Assembly (NCBI GenBank): GCA_018398765.1
Contig: JAHBMJ010001034.1
Coordinates: 1 to 36,862, forward strand
Length of the DNA: 36,862 nucleotides
From: Chromera velia
Lineage: Eukaryota > Sar > Chromeraceae
Direction: 5' to 3'
In this document: positions 1-11,087 of the stretch, piece after piece
How the letters are laid out: every line of letters begins with the position of its first letter
How positions within the stretch are numbered: the first letter of the stretch is position 1
Notes under the pieces: generated by a model
The model's database searches: none
Seen by the model: only the letters and a program-made list of their open reading frames with translations
What the model was told of the DNA's origin: nothing
Position numbers and translations under genes: made by a program

Positions 1-6
1 ATATTC

Positions 7-63
<57 letters not shown>

Positions 64-160
64 TGTATGTATGTATGTATGTGTGGGTATGTATGTGTGT
101 ATGAGTATGTGTGCGTGTATACGTGTGTGAGTATGTGTATGAGTACATATGTGTGAGTAC
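1..160. repeat. GT-rich microsatellite
   Basis: The first ~60 bases are almost pure GT dinucleotides. They grade into GTAT and GTGA variants up to about position 160. It is open at the left window edge, so its full length is unknown. No coding signal is seen. Confidence 0.9.
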
Positions 161-162
161 CA

Positions 163-660
163 CTACCTGTGGAGATGCCTTGGCCGGTCAACGATAATGC
201 CCCCAGAGGTGTCACTGAGTAGCCACTGGAGCAGTACAGGTTTGCCTGTGCAAAAGCGAAATACCACCAGCTGGTAGTGGCAGCTGGTATGGGGTGGAGG
301 ATGATCGGTGCCTAGTAGGCCCCCGGGTTGGAAAGGTGCATGCATATTCCAGGGGTGGTGGCCCAGGGATTGCCGTGCGGACGCCTCCGATTACCTTGTT
401 CGTCTGGTGCGGAGATCGGTAGCTATGTTGGGTGGTCGCCATGCGGATCGATCAGTCGCAGCAGTGACTAAGGTTTTCCCTAAAAGACAGTGCAAGTCTG
501 CATGCTTACAAGGGTTTTTAGTTCAGGACCACTTTAAGATGCGACAGATTCGAACGGCCTAGGTAGAATACATGGGGGTGGGAGACTCTTGTACAGGAGA
601 TGCCCTGTAAGCCGTAGCTTCGCAGGCGGAGAGTCTGCCACAATACAATACAATACAATC
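163..660 (+). other. Possible 3' end of a retroposon
   Basis: This GC-balanced stretch differs from the microsatellite to its left. It contains no convincing long reading frame. It ends in a short pentanucleotide tail, (CAATA)n at 641-659. Short tandem 3' tails after a non-coding stretch are typical of non-LTR retroposons. This is an inference from layout only: no reverse-transcriptase motif is visible, and the 5' end is not defined. A plain intergenic origin is equally possible. Confidence 0.2.
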
Positions 661-818
661 AATTAAGGTAAGTCAATATATATTTCCCCGCGGAGGGTAG
701 TTCAGCCTGGCTTGGGGGCCCTAAGACAGCGCACACTTGCATAAACATACACGGTCGAGATGCGTTAACTAGAATTATAATTCAAACCATTGATGCCCCC
801 CGAGGTACTCACCCAACT

Positions 819-1074
819 AGTGGCCCCGGAAAGCAAAGCAGGGGGTATTTACCAAACTCTTCCCAGAGCCTATTTTAGACGTTTTAACTGAGCTATAAAA
901 ATTTGCATTTCAAAAGAAATTACACCTCTCGCAGCCAATGAAATTAATTCGTTAAAGACTCGTTGATCACTACTGTTAATTAAGTTGTAAGTTCAATTGA
1001 TTCAGACGTTTCAATAATTCACCAGGCTGGGAAAAGTTTGGTAAGTGCCCCCCGCTTCGCTTTCCGGGGCCACT
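819..1074. mobile_element. MITE-like element with ~45-bp terminal inverted repeats
   Basis: The left arm starts AGTGGCCCCGGAAAGC at 819 and continues through a TTTACCAAACT stretch to CTTCCCAG near 868. The right arm ends at 1074 and is its near-perfect reverse complement, beginning at about 1027. The core between the arms is AT-rich and non-coding. CCCAA occurs at 812-816 and again at 1075-1079, a possible target duplication, although two bases separate the left copy from the arm. A related single arm lies at 27684-27725. The length and non-coding core fit a non-autonomous DNA transposon. The family cannot be named. Confidence 0.6.
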
Positions 1075-1680
1075 CCCAATGATGGCCCCGGAATGCCCCG
1101 CGGAAAATCCCGGAAATTAGGGTCTTCATGGTCCCGCAAAGCGTGATCGAAGGAAATTAATCAAGTCTTGCAGGCGTTTTGTCGACTGCCCATATAATTC
1201 GGCTTTCTAAAGCTGCATGTGATGGAAGACGGTCCGGAAGCAATGTAGACGGTCTGTTGTCACTCAATGTCTGCATGCCTCTGAGCACAAAGAGGACCGT
1301 ACCCGAAGCGTTCTCTACACATACTGCTTTCCTGATACACCTAAACACCTGAAGAGAGTGGAAAGACGAAAAACTATATGTATGCTTCCCAGCGGCTTCT
1401 TACCTGATTCCCACCAACTTTTTCAACGTCCATCGCACTTCACTATCCATCTATCCTCTGTCGTGATCAAGCCTTGACGAGCCGCTGCAGCTGGTCTGGC
1501 ACTGAGAATGTCGGTAGCAAGTGTCCTTGCTGTTGGTACTATTGATACTTAATTTGTTCGATACCTTTTCACCTTTTTCACCCGTTGCGCATGTGCGTGT
1601 ATCCCTCTCATGTTTTCGATCATACTGTGCACCCAAATTTCTTGCCACTGTGAGTGACTCGTGCACGGTTGTGTTTGCAG
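1075..1680 (+). other. Non-coding stretch upstream of the kinase exons
   Basis: No exon is supported here. Positions 1082-1110 carry further GGCCCCGG and CCCCGCGGAAA pieces related to the inverted-repeat arm just to the left, so the element may have a damaged neighbour. The kinase gene should have an exon encoding its glycine-rich loop somewhere upstream of 1681, ending with two bases of a split codon. I could not identify it here or further left. Confidence 0.4.
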
Positions 1681-3880
1681 GCTCCCTACTGCTTCAAAAC
1701 ACATCCCTCGGGTGTTCGAAGACGAGGACACCACAAGACGGGCGATTCGGGAGATGAGAATCTGGTCACTCTTCCAAGACCACGAAAATGTATCGCAGCT
1801 ACGCGGAGTCAGCTTTCAGCACTATCCCCTCCCCGCAGTACCGGTTTCAGCTAGGTGCAGAACCCCGGACACAAAATCCCAGCAGGCAGATATTGATATC
1901 TGTCGATTTGACACATCCACCTCCTCACCAGACACCTCCCTTCCATACACCGCCCCCGCCGAGGTGTGGCAGGAGAGGGAAGCCTGTGCGTTCGACCAAC
2001 TCAGCAGAGCGACACAGAAACCCCTGTCTGGGGAAGGCAGTAACGGGTGTCAAGGGCGCCAGCAACGGGACGAGGGTGAGGGGAGTCTGTATGCGAACAT
2101 GAGTCTTCAAATGCTGCAAGACGCCGGAGATACGTCGGTGGAATCCATCATCCAAAGCGGACAACCACTCAGACATGCCCATGTACAGTTCTTCGCATAC
2201 CAGACAGCCAGGGGGCTGAAGTACATCCACGGCTTCGGGATTGCCCACCGTGCCCTCGTCAGTAGAGAATTAACTGCTTTTCGTGTTTCCCCGCAGAACC
2301 GTATCTTCTTCCTTCATTTCGTGCCTGCTTCTATGCTTACTTCTCTTCGTTTTGGACTGCCTCTCTTCCTCGTTCAGCCGTTCTCTTCTTTCTTCCTCCT
2401 GTCTTTTTCTGTGTCAGTCATTCTCTTCCGCACTCACTCTGAAAATTGTGTCTGTCGGTTCTCGGCACCCATTGCCCCCCGGAACTCGATTTAGCGTACA
2501 GAGCTCTTGCTTCTTGCTCTCATAGCATCGTCGTGGCGTACGGTCTTTGCACCTCCCTTGTTCCTCCCTCCGGCCGTACCGCCGCTTGCCCTGTACACTC
2601 TCCAACTGACGACCCAATTTTGCGTACGTCAACGATGTGCAGCGGCCCTGCAACCTGGTGGTGAGGCGCAACTGCGATCTCTGGATCTCCGACTTCTCGC
2701 ATGCCTCGGGGGTCTGGAATCAGCCGGCCCGCCCCCACCCTTCCGCAACGCTCCTCTCTCCTGAATCCTGCAGCCCCCCCCCTGTGGACTGCCAGGAATA
2801 CAGGAGGAGACGACGTGGGGGCACGTACACAGCCGTGGAGGAAGAAATGGACTCCTCCCGCTGCTCCCAAAAAGGTCCGTGACGTGCCACTGAATGACAG
2901 TCAAGATCTGCATGCAGCAGTGCGCCCCATGACAGGAAGGAGGGCAGTACGCGCCGGTACATGGGGAGGATCTGAAATTGCTAGCATTGCAAGCAGGGAA
3001 GCCTTAAGTTCATTCCCCTCAGGCAGGCTCTACATGAAAAGAGAGCGAGGGAAGTGTGGGGACCTGTCGTCCTCTCGAGTCCCTCCCGAGAGTTTCCCTT
3101 CATTCCTGACTGCAGGGCAGCATTAATTAATTCAAGATTGATTGTCTGCGTGCGACTTTTTTTTTCTGTCAGCCTGTTTCCCTATCTGCCCACCTGCACG
3201 ATCCGGAAAAGAAGATATGCAGTGAGTCTGAACCTTCTGCACAAACACCTCCGCCGTTGGTCTATGTTTGTCTGCCACCACGCCACTCCTTTGCAAAACA
3301 AACAAACGCCTGCCTGCCTGCCTGCAGTCGACATCTGGGCGTTTGGATGCATCCTGGCTGAACTGATCACAAGGCGCCCCCTCTTCAACAGGAGACAAGG
3401 TCGGCTTCTTCTGCTTCCCTTTTCTTTCCTCACTGCATGCACTCTGATCTCCTTGACGTTCTTTTCGAACCTTCAGATTTGTTTAATTGCCTTCCGATCC
3501 TTGCCATGCAGGTTTCTTTCTTTCTGCTTGACATGTCCCACCCATCTCTCGCGCCCCCCTCCACAATGCGTGAAGGAAGTCCTTCCGCTCTTTTTGCGTC
3601 CTGACGACTCACCTTTCTTTCTCTCTTCCTTTTGGAAGACACGCACTTTCCCACCCGCCTGTGATCGTCGGACCGACTGTCCTGCATGCCTTCCCTTCCC
3701 GCCGGTCGGTCTGCCTGCCTGCCTGCCTGCAGCTGCCTACAAACTGAAGGACCTTGTTGGCTTTGCTGGCGTCCCCCCGCTCTCCGAGATCCGTGCGTAT
3801 CACCTGCCTGCAGTCAGTCGCCTTTATTTCTTTCTTTCTATCTGTCTGAATGCCTTTGTTCGTTTGTTTGTTTGTTTGCT

Positions 3881-3914
<34 letters not shown>

Positions 3915-5738
3915 TTCCTTCCTTCCTTCCTTTCTTTCTTTCTTTCTTTCTGTTTTTGTCTGTTTGTCTGTTTTCTTGACTGCCTGCCTGAAGCCAGTCC
4001 GCTGACCTGTACTTATCTATGGGTGGTTTGATGTCGATTGCGCTCGCACGCCTTTCTCCTCGCCTTCAACACCAAATTCATAATTGTCATGTTTTGAACG
4101 CGCACAAGTTTTTCCGACCAACTGACGGGGGAATGAAATCAAAAAATTAATTCTGCAGGCCGAAAAGTACCTTCTTCGTCTGGGGGGGGGCGTCGACATC
4201 CAGAGTCACGAGGAGCGCGTGCGACGTGTGGCCGAACAACTCCGAGTAAGATCAGACGGAAATCCTAACGGTTACGTGCTCGCAGAGGGGGAGGCAGAGA
4301 AGGGTGCAGAGGGTGGGGAGGAATTCCTCCTTCTCGCAGCTGACCTCATCCTTCGGTGTCTCTCCCTTGACCCTTCTCAACGCCCATCCGCCACTGAAAT
4401 CCTCTCCCATCCAGTCTTTGGGTCTTTTCGAGATACATCGGATGAACCAGAGGGACGGCCCCTGACGGCGGAAGAGAAGGACGCGATCGACTGCGGGGGG
4501 GGAATCTTCGGACGAGAAGGGGGAAATCCGCCAACAAAGAAAGAGCTCTTCGGTCAGTCTTGTGTTTGGATAACGACGTTTTTCTTTCTTCCTTTCTCAT
4601 TTTCTTCTTTTCTTTCTTTTCTATACATTCAATTGGTTGCCTTCATCTCTCTCTACCTTTTCCGTCTTCGCTTTTCCCTTCGTTTCCTTTTCCGTCTGTG
4701 TTGTTCTTGTCTTTCCTTCCTTTCTGTGAATCACTCCCTGTCGGTGTCTGTCCATCCGTCCTTCTGTCCCTCCGTCTGCCCGCGTCCCTTCATTTCCACC
4801 TGTGATTCTTGCTTCTTCTTCTTCTTCTTCTTCTTCTTCTTCTTCTGCTTCTGCTTCTTCTTCTGCTTCTGCTTCTGCTTCTGCTTCTGCTTCTGCTGCT
4901 TCTTCTGCTTCTTCTGCTTCTTCTGCTTCTTCTTCTGCTTCTGCTTCTGCTTCTGCTTCTGCTTCTGCTTCTGCTTCTGCTGCTTCTTCTGCTTCTTCTG
5001 CTTCTTCTGCTTCTTCTGCTTCTGCTTCTTCTTCTTCTTCTTCTTCTTCTTCTGCTTCTGCTTCTGCTTCTGCTTCTTCTGCTTCTTCTGCTTCTGCTTC
5101 TGCTTCTGCTTCTGCTTCTGCTTCTGCTTCTTCTTCTGCTTCTTTTTCTGCTTCTTTTTCTGCTTCTTCTTCTTCTGCTTCTGCTTCTTCTTCTGCTTCT
5201 GCTTCTGCTTCTGCTTCTGCTTCTGCTTCTGCTTCTTCTTCTTCTTCTTCTCCTCCTCCTCCTCCTCGCTAATTTGTTCGCACCTTCGACGGGGCGCCTG
5301 CCTTGACGCGTCGAAGGGAATGAGGGGTGAAAGTGTCCAAACATACGTGCACGCTCCATTCAGAAGTTCTTCATTGCCTCTGTGTGAAATTCTCTCTCTG
5401 TACATGTGAATGTGCATGCAGCTGAGCTCAACCGAGCAGCAGCCATCGCCAATACGAACTGCTTGGCAAAGGGAACCTCGAGTGGAGCCGAAGAGGCCCC
5501 AATCCTCCACCAACCGCTCCGTGTCTCCTCCCAGAACCACACCGAGACTTCTGCAGCTGCAGGCGACCAGCGGAGTCATCCTGAGCCTGGGTTGGGTGCG
5601 AGGAGCGTTGACTGGGGGGACGGCGAGGAGGAGGAAATGGTTTTGCAAACTCCCCCCTGCTCCCTCCGGGGCTCCGACGAGGACAGGAGAGAGTTGCAGC
5701 AAAGCTCAGACGACGACGAAGATGCAAGGGCGGAGTGA
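1681..5738 (+). CDS. MAP-kinase-like protein, probable pseudokinase (at least six exons)
   Basis: Exons: 1681-2257, 2643-2874, 3328-3399, 3733-~3792, 4159-4552 and 5422-5738 (TGA). The first exon opens in split-codon phase, so the start and glycine loop lie upstream and are unfound. Seen: the beta-3 motif ASK (Lys codon 1697-1699) followed by IPRVFED; an alpha-C stretch RRAIREMRIW with its Glu at 1751-1753; then about 130 low-complexity residues where MAPKs have a short beta4-beta5 link. SGQPLRHAHVQFFAYQ and GLKYIHG follow. The catalytic loop reads HRAL/RPCN across the first intron, so the HRD Asp is Ala (2252-2254). DFG is DFS (2691-2699). YRAPE is replaced by YTAVE and no TxY motif is seen. 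The C-lobe is good: VDIWAFGCILAELITRRPLF, then LDPSQRPSATEILSHPVF. An acidic tail ends the protein. The family is clear; loss of catalysis is inference. The phase between exons 4 and 5 does not match. Confidence 0.8.
3838..3955 (+). repeat. CTTT/GTTT tetranucleotide tract in an intron
   Basis: Runs of TTTG, CTTT and CCTT units make a pure pyrimidine/T-rich block within the fourth intron of the kinase-like gene. Long open frames across it are by-products of the repeat. Confidence 0.85.
4808..5268 (+). repeat. ~460-bp CTT/CTG triplet array in an intron
   Basis: This tract lies in the last intron (4553-5421) of the kinase-like gene. Nearly every triplet is CTT or CTG, in irregular order. A short run of CTC (5251-5266) marks the right end, and CTT becomes CTTTTT at two places near 5143 and 5155. 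All three forward frames are open as poly-Leu, poly-Ser/Ala or Phe/Cys tracts. The reverse strand gives Lys/Gln and Arg/Ser tracts. None is taken as a gene, because the flanking exons join in phase without it. Confidence 0.95.
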
Positions 5739-5902
5739 GATGGAAACGGACGCAAGCAACGGCGTCTTTCTTGCTTCCTTCAGAGTCCTTGTTGGCCTCC
5801 CAACTCCCTCTTGTATGTTTCTGTACGTCAATGCATTTGAATGAGGCAGGGACGAACCAATCAAAGGAGTAAAAACAGAGAAGCGGGAAAAAAAATATAC
5901 CA

Positions 5903-5946
5903 ACACACATACACACACACACACACACACGAAAGAGAGAGAGAGA
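5903..5946 (+). repeat. CA then GA microsatellite
   Basis: (CA)n is followed after a few bases by (GA)n, about 165 bases after the stop of the kinase-like gene. Confidence 0.9.
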
Positions 5947-6478
5947 AAAAGCCCATGGAAAAGAGGAGAGCAGCGTGCATGAGATGATGGTGCAATAGTC
6001 GCCTTCTTCGTCCGTCTCCCTGCAAGCTTAAGTGAAACCCCTGCACTGTGGTGGTAACGAAGATCCAATCGCAGCAAACAAATCTTGCTCGGCAAGAAGA
6101 AGGAACGTGGCAGCGAAAACAAACCGAAAGAAAAGCGGGTGCGATGGAGAGAGAGGGCATTGCATTGAGAAGAAAAAAGCCGTCATCGCTTGATTTTGCT
6201 TGCTTGCTAGTGAATGCCAAAATGAAAACCAGCCAAAAGGCCCTCCCTGTCGTGACATGTGAACGAGTGAGGATGCATCAATGAATAAAGCAAAGCAAAG
6301 GCGGTACATGAAAACTCGAATCGTTGCATCCTTTCCACTTGTGCTTTATCTTCGTGCTCCTCTTTTGCCTCCATCATTTCTCTGATATCTCGTGTGTTTT
6401 TTCTTCTTTTCTTCCTCTTTATGAAGAATCTCTCTTTGTCCCTTCTCCCCCCCCCCTCTCCGTTAATTCTCCAGTGGA

Positions 6479-6509
<31 letters not shown>
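6479..6509 (+). repeat. (TGC)n trinucleotide repeat
   Basis: About ten perfect TGC units in intergenic DNA, with no supported reading frame. Confidence 0.9.
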
Positions 6510-6510
<1 letters not shown>

Positions 6511-8832
6511 CATCATGTTGCGCAAATCATCTTCTTTGTTCGTGTGTTGCCTGCTCTCTCTCACTGGCAAGAGGCAATCATGTCGATAACTCAGACCGTC
6601 AGACTGCATGCACGTCTGAAGCAGGGAATCTTTGATACATTCCTCCGACGGCCCAAAGGCTCGCAAAGCAATCGTTTTGTCTGTAATTGAACAGATGCTG
6701 CAGCTCAAGAATTTGAAATTATGCACGAAAAATGAAACCCACCTTCTGTTTCTCTTCCTTCCCTTCTCTCATTGAAACAACTCGACCACGCCTAGGGAAG
6801 GAAGATTCAGCTTCCTCCATACTCCCTCTGAGTCCTTCCCACTCAAATCTCTCCCTCCCTCCCTTTCCCCCTTCTCTTTTCTTCTCCCTTCTCTGCCTTC
6901 CTGGGAAGAAATGAACGAATGCGGCGGCAGAGAAAAGGAACGAGAGGGACCATCTTACCTGAATTCCTACATGGTGCTTCAGTAGAATTCTTCAAGTTGC
7001 CTGCACCTCAAGAAGAATTCAGCCGGGGATGGGCGCCCGGTGCTTTCGGACAAAACAAATGAATTAATTCATCAATCAATCAATCAATGGAGAGGGAGCC
7101 ATGCATCCACGTGCCTCCTGCCACTCACTCACTCATTCTTTGTACAAAGCAAGGGAGGGCAAAGATAAGGAAGCAAGAAACGAATGTCAGAAAACAGGGT
7201 CGAAAGAAAGCAAAGGTAAAAAAGACAAGCCGACGCATGAAGGGTCGAGGGAAATTCGGGTGGACGACATGATTAATTCAAGAGTGCAAAAAAGATAGCA
7301 TGATGCCGAGGCACTGAGTGAGTGGGCACCGGGACTGCGGGGGGGAGGGGGCGGAGAGGGGGGTGGAGACCTTTATTCAAAGCTCCGAGCTGTTTTTTTT
7401 TTTCGATTTTTGGCTTTGATAGACTTGATGTCTTCATCTTTTTGGCTGTTGTCCCTTAGCGTTGTCTTTTCCCTTAGTGCGCGTTTTTGTTTGTTTCGTT
7501 TTTTGGTACGATTGTCCATTCATCTCAATTCAATTCCCTTCATGTCAATTCAATTCAATTCGTTGGCATTGAAAGCGATCAAGAGCCGCCAGCGTCTTTC
7601 CAAGATGCGAAAAAAACCATCGACACTTGAATGCCTTTCTGTCTTATGTGAGTCAGTCGTGGGGAGACTGGGGGAGGTGGGGGCCGGTTAATCAAAGAAA
7701 GAAGGCAACAGGAGGGGAACCTCATCAAGGAAACTCAATTAGGCAAGGCGGGACCCGATGCATGAATGATCTCCTGGGCGGGCGGGCGGGGTGACGTTGA
7801 AAGGCAGGCAGGCAGCTTGGGTAGAGTGAGTGAGGTGTTCGGTTTTGAGCCCCTTACTTCATGTGTAAAGAAAGACGGGCGGGGGGGAGGGGAAACAGTT
7901 GGTCGAACGAACGTCAGATTGACACAAAAAGGTGTTGTTCGGTGTTCTCTTCTTCATGCTTTCCCTCCTCCCGTCCTCTTGCTCTCTTTCTCTGTCTTTC
8001 CCCCTCCTTGATCTATCTCTCTGGGCCTTTCTTCCCCTGTCCTTCCGTTTGCATGCATTCATTCATTCATTTGGCGTCTGCTTTTGATTTTTGGTCACTG
8101 CGTGTCCAGTTGTTGCATCCACCCACGTGAGTCATTCACTGTGGTCCATTCTATTTATCCTGATCAAACAGTTCGTTTTTGTTCCGTGTGTTTCCTCCTG
8201 TCTGTCTGAAGTGCCTGCTTCACTTCAACACTTGTTTGCTCATTATGTCCAGGGGCTACTGAGCACAGGAGCACTGGTTATCTGTAATCACCCTAATTCA
8301 CGTTGCCGTTCCTCTCTCCATCTCTCTCTCTTTCTTGCTTGAAAAGGGGCATTGGGGGTGCGGGAGAGTGGTAGGAGGGGCGGGTACGGACAGCAGAGTT
8401 ACAACTTTCAACAAGCACACAGCGGCTGTATGTATGGTTTCGTTTTCTCAGTCGGAAGAAAAAGAGCGAGCCTGAGGGAAAGAAAGAACGCATACCAGGG
8501 ACCGACTAGTTTGCTTTGCCTTGTTTTGCGGGGCGATGACACACAGTAAGGCTGGAATAAGAGGCAAAGTGAAGAGGCGATCAAAGACATCCGGATCTGA
8601 ATTCATCTTCTTCACTCAACTTTACTGTCTCCTTGCTCAGGCACGTGTCTGTGTCTACGTGTGTTCGCCGCAAAAACTCGCAGAGAAAGAGATCTTCTTT
8701 CGAGAACGCCAGATTGAGGATCTCCAAGCATGCGGAGGAATGCAAAGAGGGGGAAATGGTCTGAGAACAAGGATCAAGGAGCTTTGGCAAAGATTTTGTG
8801 GCAATTCTCTGTCTTAGAGTGGTTCTGACACT

Positions 8833-8833
8833 G

Positions 8834-8886
<53 letters not shown>
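8833..8886 (+). repeat. TC then TG compound microsatellite
   Basis: (TC)n runs directly into (TG)n. The same purine/pyrimidine compound arrangement recurs at 22677-22769 as CA then GA, and at 5903-5946. Confidence 0.95.
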
Positions 8887-8888
<2 letters not shown>

Positions 8889-10965
8889 GTGTGCATGCGT
8901 CGAGGAAGAAGAGGAACTGCAATTTACTTCAAGCGGTGCACAGAGATCAAAGGTGACTGGCTGACTCAGTGATAGAACAAGGCTTCATTGATTGATGGAT
9001 TCCTTTTCTTTCTACCCACATGCAACCTCTTCATTCATTTTTTCCCCAGGTCGCTTTTGTAATGCAACTTTTTTGATGTATGCATGCACCTTAGCATCTT
9101 CTCTTTGTGATTCTTCTTCCCTCAGTCTCTTTCTTCTTTCTCTCTCCTCTACATGAGGGCAAGCTTGCAAGGTCATCTTCCTCAAGGCCGCCAATCTACT
9201 GGCAGGCTTCTGGGGGGTTGATCGGCGGCAAAGTATTTGACCTTGACGTCTGTCTTACAGAAAACGTATAGCGGGGGTGGGAGTACATCGCGAATTCAAG
9301 GAATAAACTCAAATCTCTATTTTTTCTGCTTTCTGTCAGGTCATTAGGCTTCAATAATTCAAGAGTCATTCACTCACTCACTTACTTAGTTCATTCATTC
9401 ATTCTCCATGCATTCAATTCTGCATGTCGGGGCTTGATCGTTCGATCCCCCCGCGGTGTCCCCGGACGGGATGTGAATGAATGTGCCCCCCTTTGAGCAG
9501 AAAGAATGAATGAAGGGAAAATTAAATGGAGAGGGGACGGAACAGCGGGGTCCGGCCTGTTTCCAGAGGGCAGAACGGTTTGCAAGATGTGCACGTACAG
9601 AGGAATTAAATGAATCTCAATGGGGCCCATGAAGCATTTGACCGTGTAAAGCTTTCTGGATGCATGCGAGGGGTCCGAATCAAGAACCGAAAAGAAAGAT
9701 AAGACTGATGATTGCACAGCTGGCAAGGTTAGGAGGGCTTGACAATGCTCGACACTGATGGATTGGTTGACGAAGTATGTCTCGACCGTTCCATCTGCCT
9801 ACCAGCCTCCCTGCCTGCCTGCCTGGCTTTGCCCCTCAATATGTCGATGAGGGATCTTTCTTGTTTTCTGTGCTTTTGCCTCTTTGATATGTATGTTATG
9901 TAGATGAGTGACAGATCCAATCCTGCACTCTCTCTGTTCTTCTGACTCTGTTTGGTTTCACCTTTCGATCTCCCTGTGGGTCCTGTGAAAGACCATCCTT
10001 CCTTGCGCTTTTTTGCACTCTGTTTTGCGCACAAATTCGGCGCCTGCACTGCGCTTAGTTAAGAGAAACGTCGCGAATCAGGGTCGTGAAAAGACAACAA
10101 GGAGAGTTTGAGGGAGAGCATGAGAAACAGAATGGGAGGGCCTCAGGGAGAGAGGGGGAGAGTGAACGTGACTGCTGTCCGCGTGTAGTTGCATGGGAAG
10201 AGACAGTAGAAAGCTGACCCATACGCTAAGAATTCAGACAATGAAGTGGAGGGGGGGGGCGGGGGGGGAACCAGATGGAAAGGTGGATGGATGAAATCAA
10301 TTAATGATGATGCATGGAGAGCAGACCTTTCTTCCATCTCTTTATTCCTTCATTCATTCAATCATTCATGGATTCGGTCAAGAGAGAGAGCCAGGAGCGC
10401 CTTGTGGGCCAAAAAATCCCCCCATTAATTAATTCAAAGCTGTTCGTTCGTATTTGCTTAATTCGTCTCTTCATTTTCTGTTCCATCAGACGTCGATGTC
10501 GTCCCAGTGGTTGAAAGGTGTGGTGCTTCCTTCAATTGCTTTCTTCCCGCAAAATGGCATCAGGGAGCGAGGGGGGGAGGGAGGGGGCCTGCAGGAGGTG
10601 CGGCGGCAGAGACGGATGAACGAAAATTGAATCGATCACGGAGGTAAAACGCTGCGACAGAGCGCGTGAGAAAGGATTCAGTAGAGGGGGGAACAGATCG
10701 AAGGAAGGAACGAAGGAAGGAAGGACGAACAGAAGGAAAGAAGGGAGGAAGAAAAATCGACAAAAAAATCGGCATGTTCGTCGAAGCAATTTCGCCTATC
10801 TCTGATGCAATCACGCACATCGGAGAAATGTGTGGCTGCACACAAAGAAGAAACGAATTAAAAGAAAGCAGGACGCCGCAAAGCAACCTCTGAGTCTGTT
10901 GGTCTGGACGCCAACGGGTCTCCCTGGTTGCACACAGAGAAAGAATTCCGATTCAGATTAAAAAC

Positions 10966-11087
10966 CAGCAGTTCGCATCGTTGTATACGCATACTCCAGA
11001 CATAGAGAGAAAGAGTTGAAAGCTGGCATACGTGCACAGAAACACTACAAAACAGACAAATGGTCAGCAGTTCGCATCGTTGTATAC
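10966..11087 (+). repeat. Direct repeat of a 23-base word, 99 bases apart
   Basis: The same 23 bases, beginning CAGCAGTTCGCATCG and ending TGTATAC, occur at 10966-10988 and 11065-11087. The DNA between them is not repeated elsewhere that I can see. No coding role is apparent. Confidence 0.8.

Noticed and set aside
3200-3290. RKRRYA... stretch as the missing activation-loop exon of the kinase
   Set aside because: The exon ending at 2874 joins 3328 in correct phase and already supplies YTAVE followed by VDIW. The extra exon is not needed and has no good boundaries.
3054-4031. 325-codon plus-strand frame
   Set aside because: It runs through introns and simple repeats. Only short pieces (3328-3399, 3733-3792) are real exons.
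4731-5702. Long frames across the CTT/CTG tract (poly-Leu, poly-Ser/Ala, Lys/Gln, Arg/Ser)
   Set aside because: They are translations of an intronic triplet array. The flanking kinase exons join in phase without it.
8521-8817. 98-codon plus-strand frame with a charged helical end
   Set aside because: No homology, partner exon or convincing start. It is kept only as a remark in the intergenic entry.
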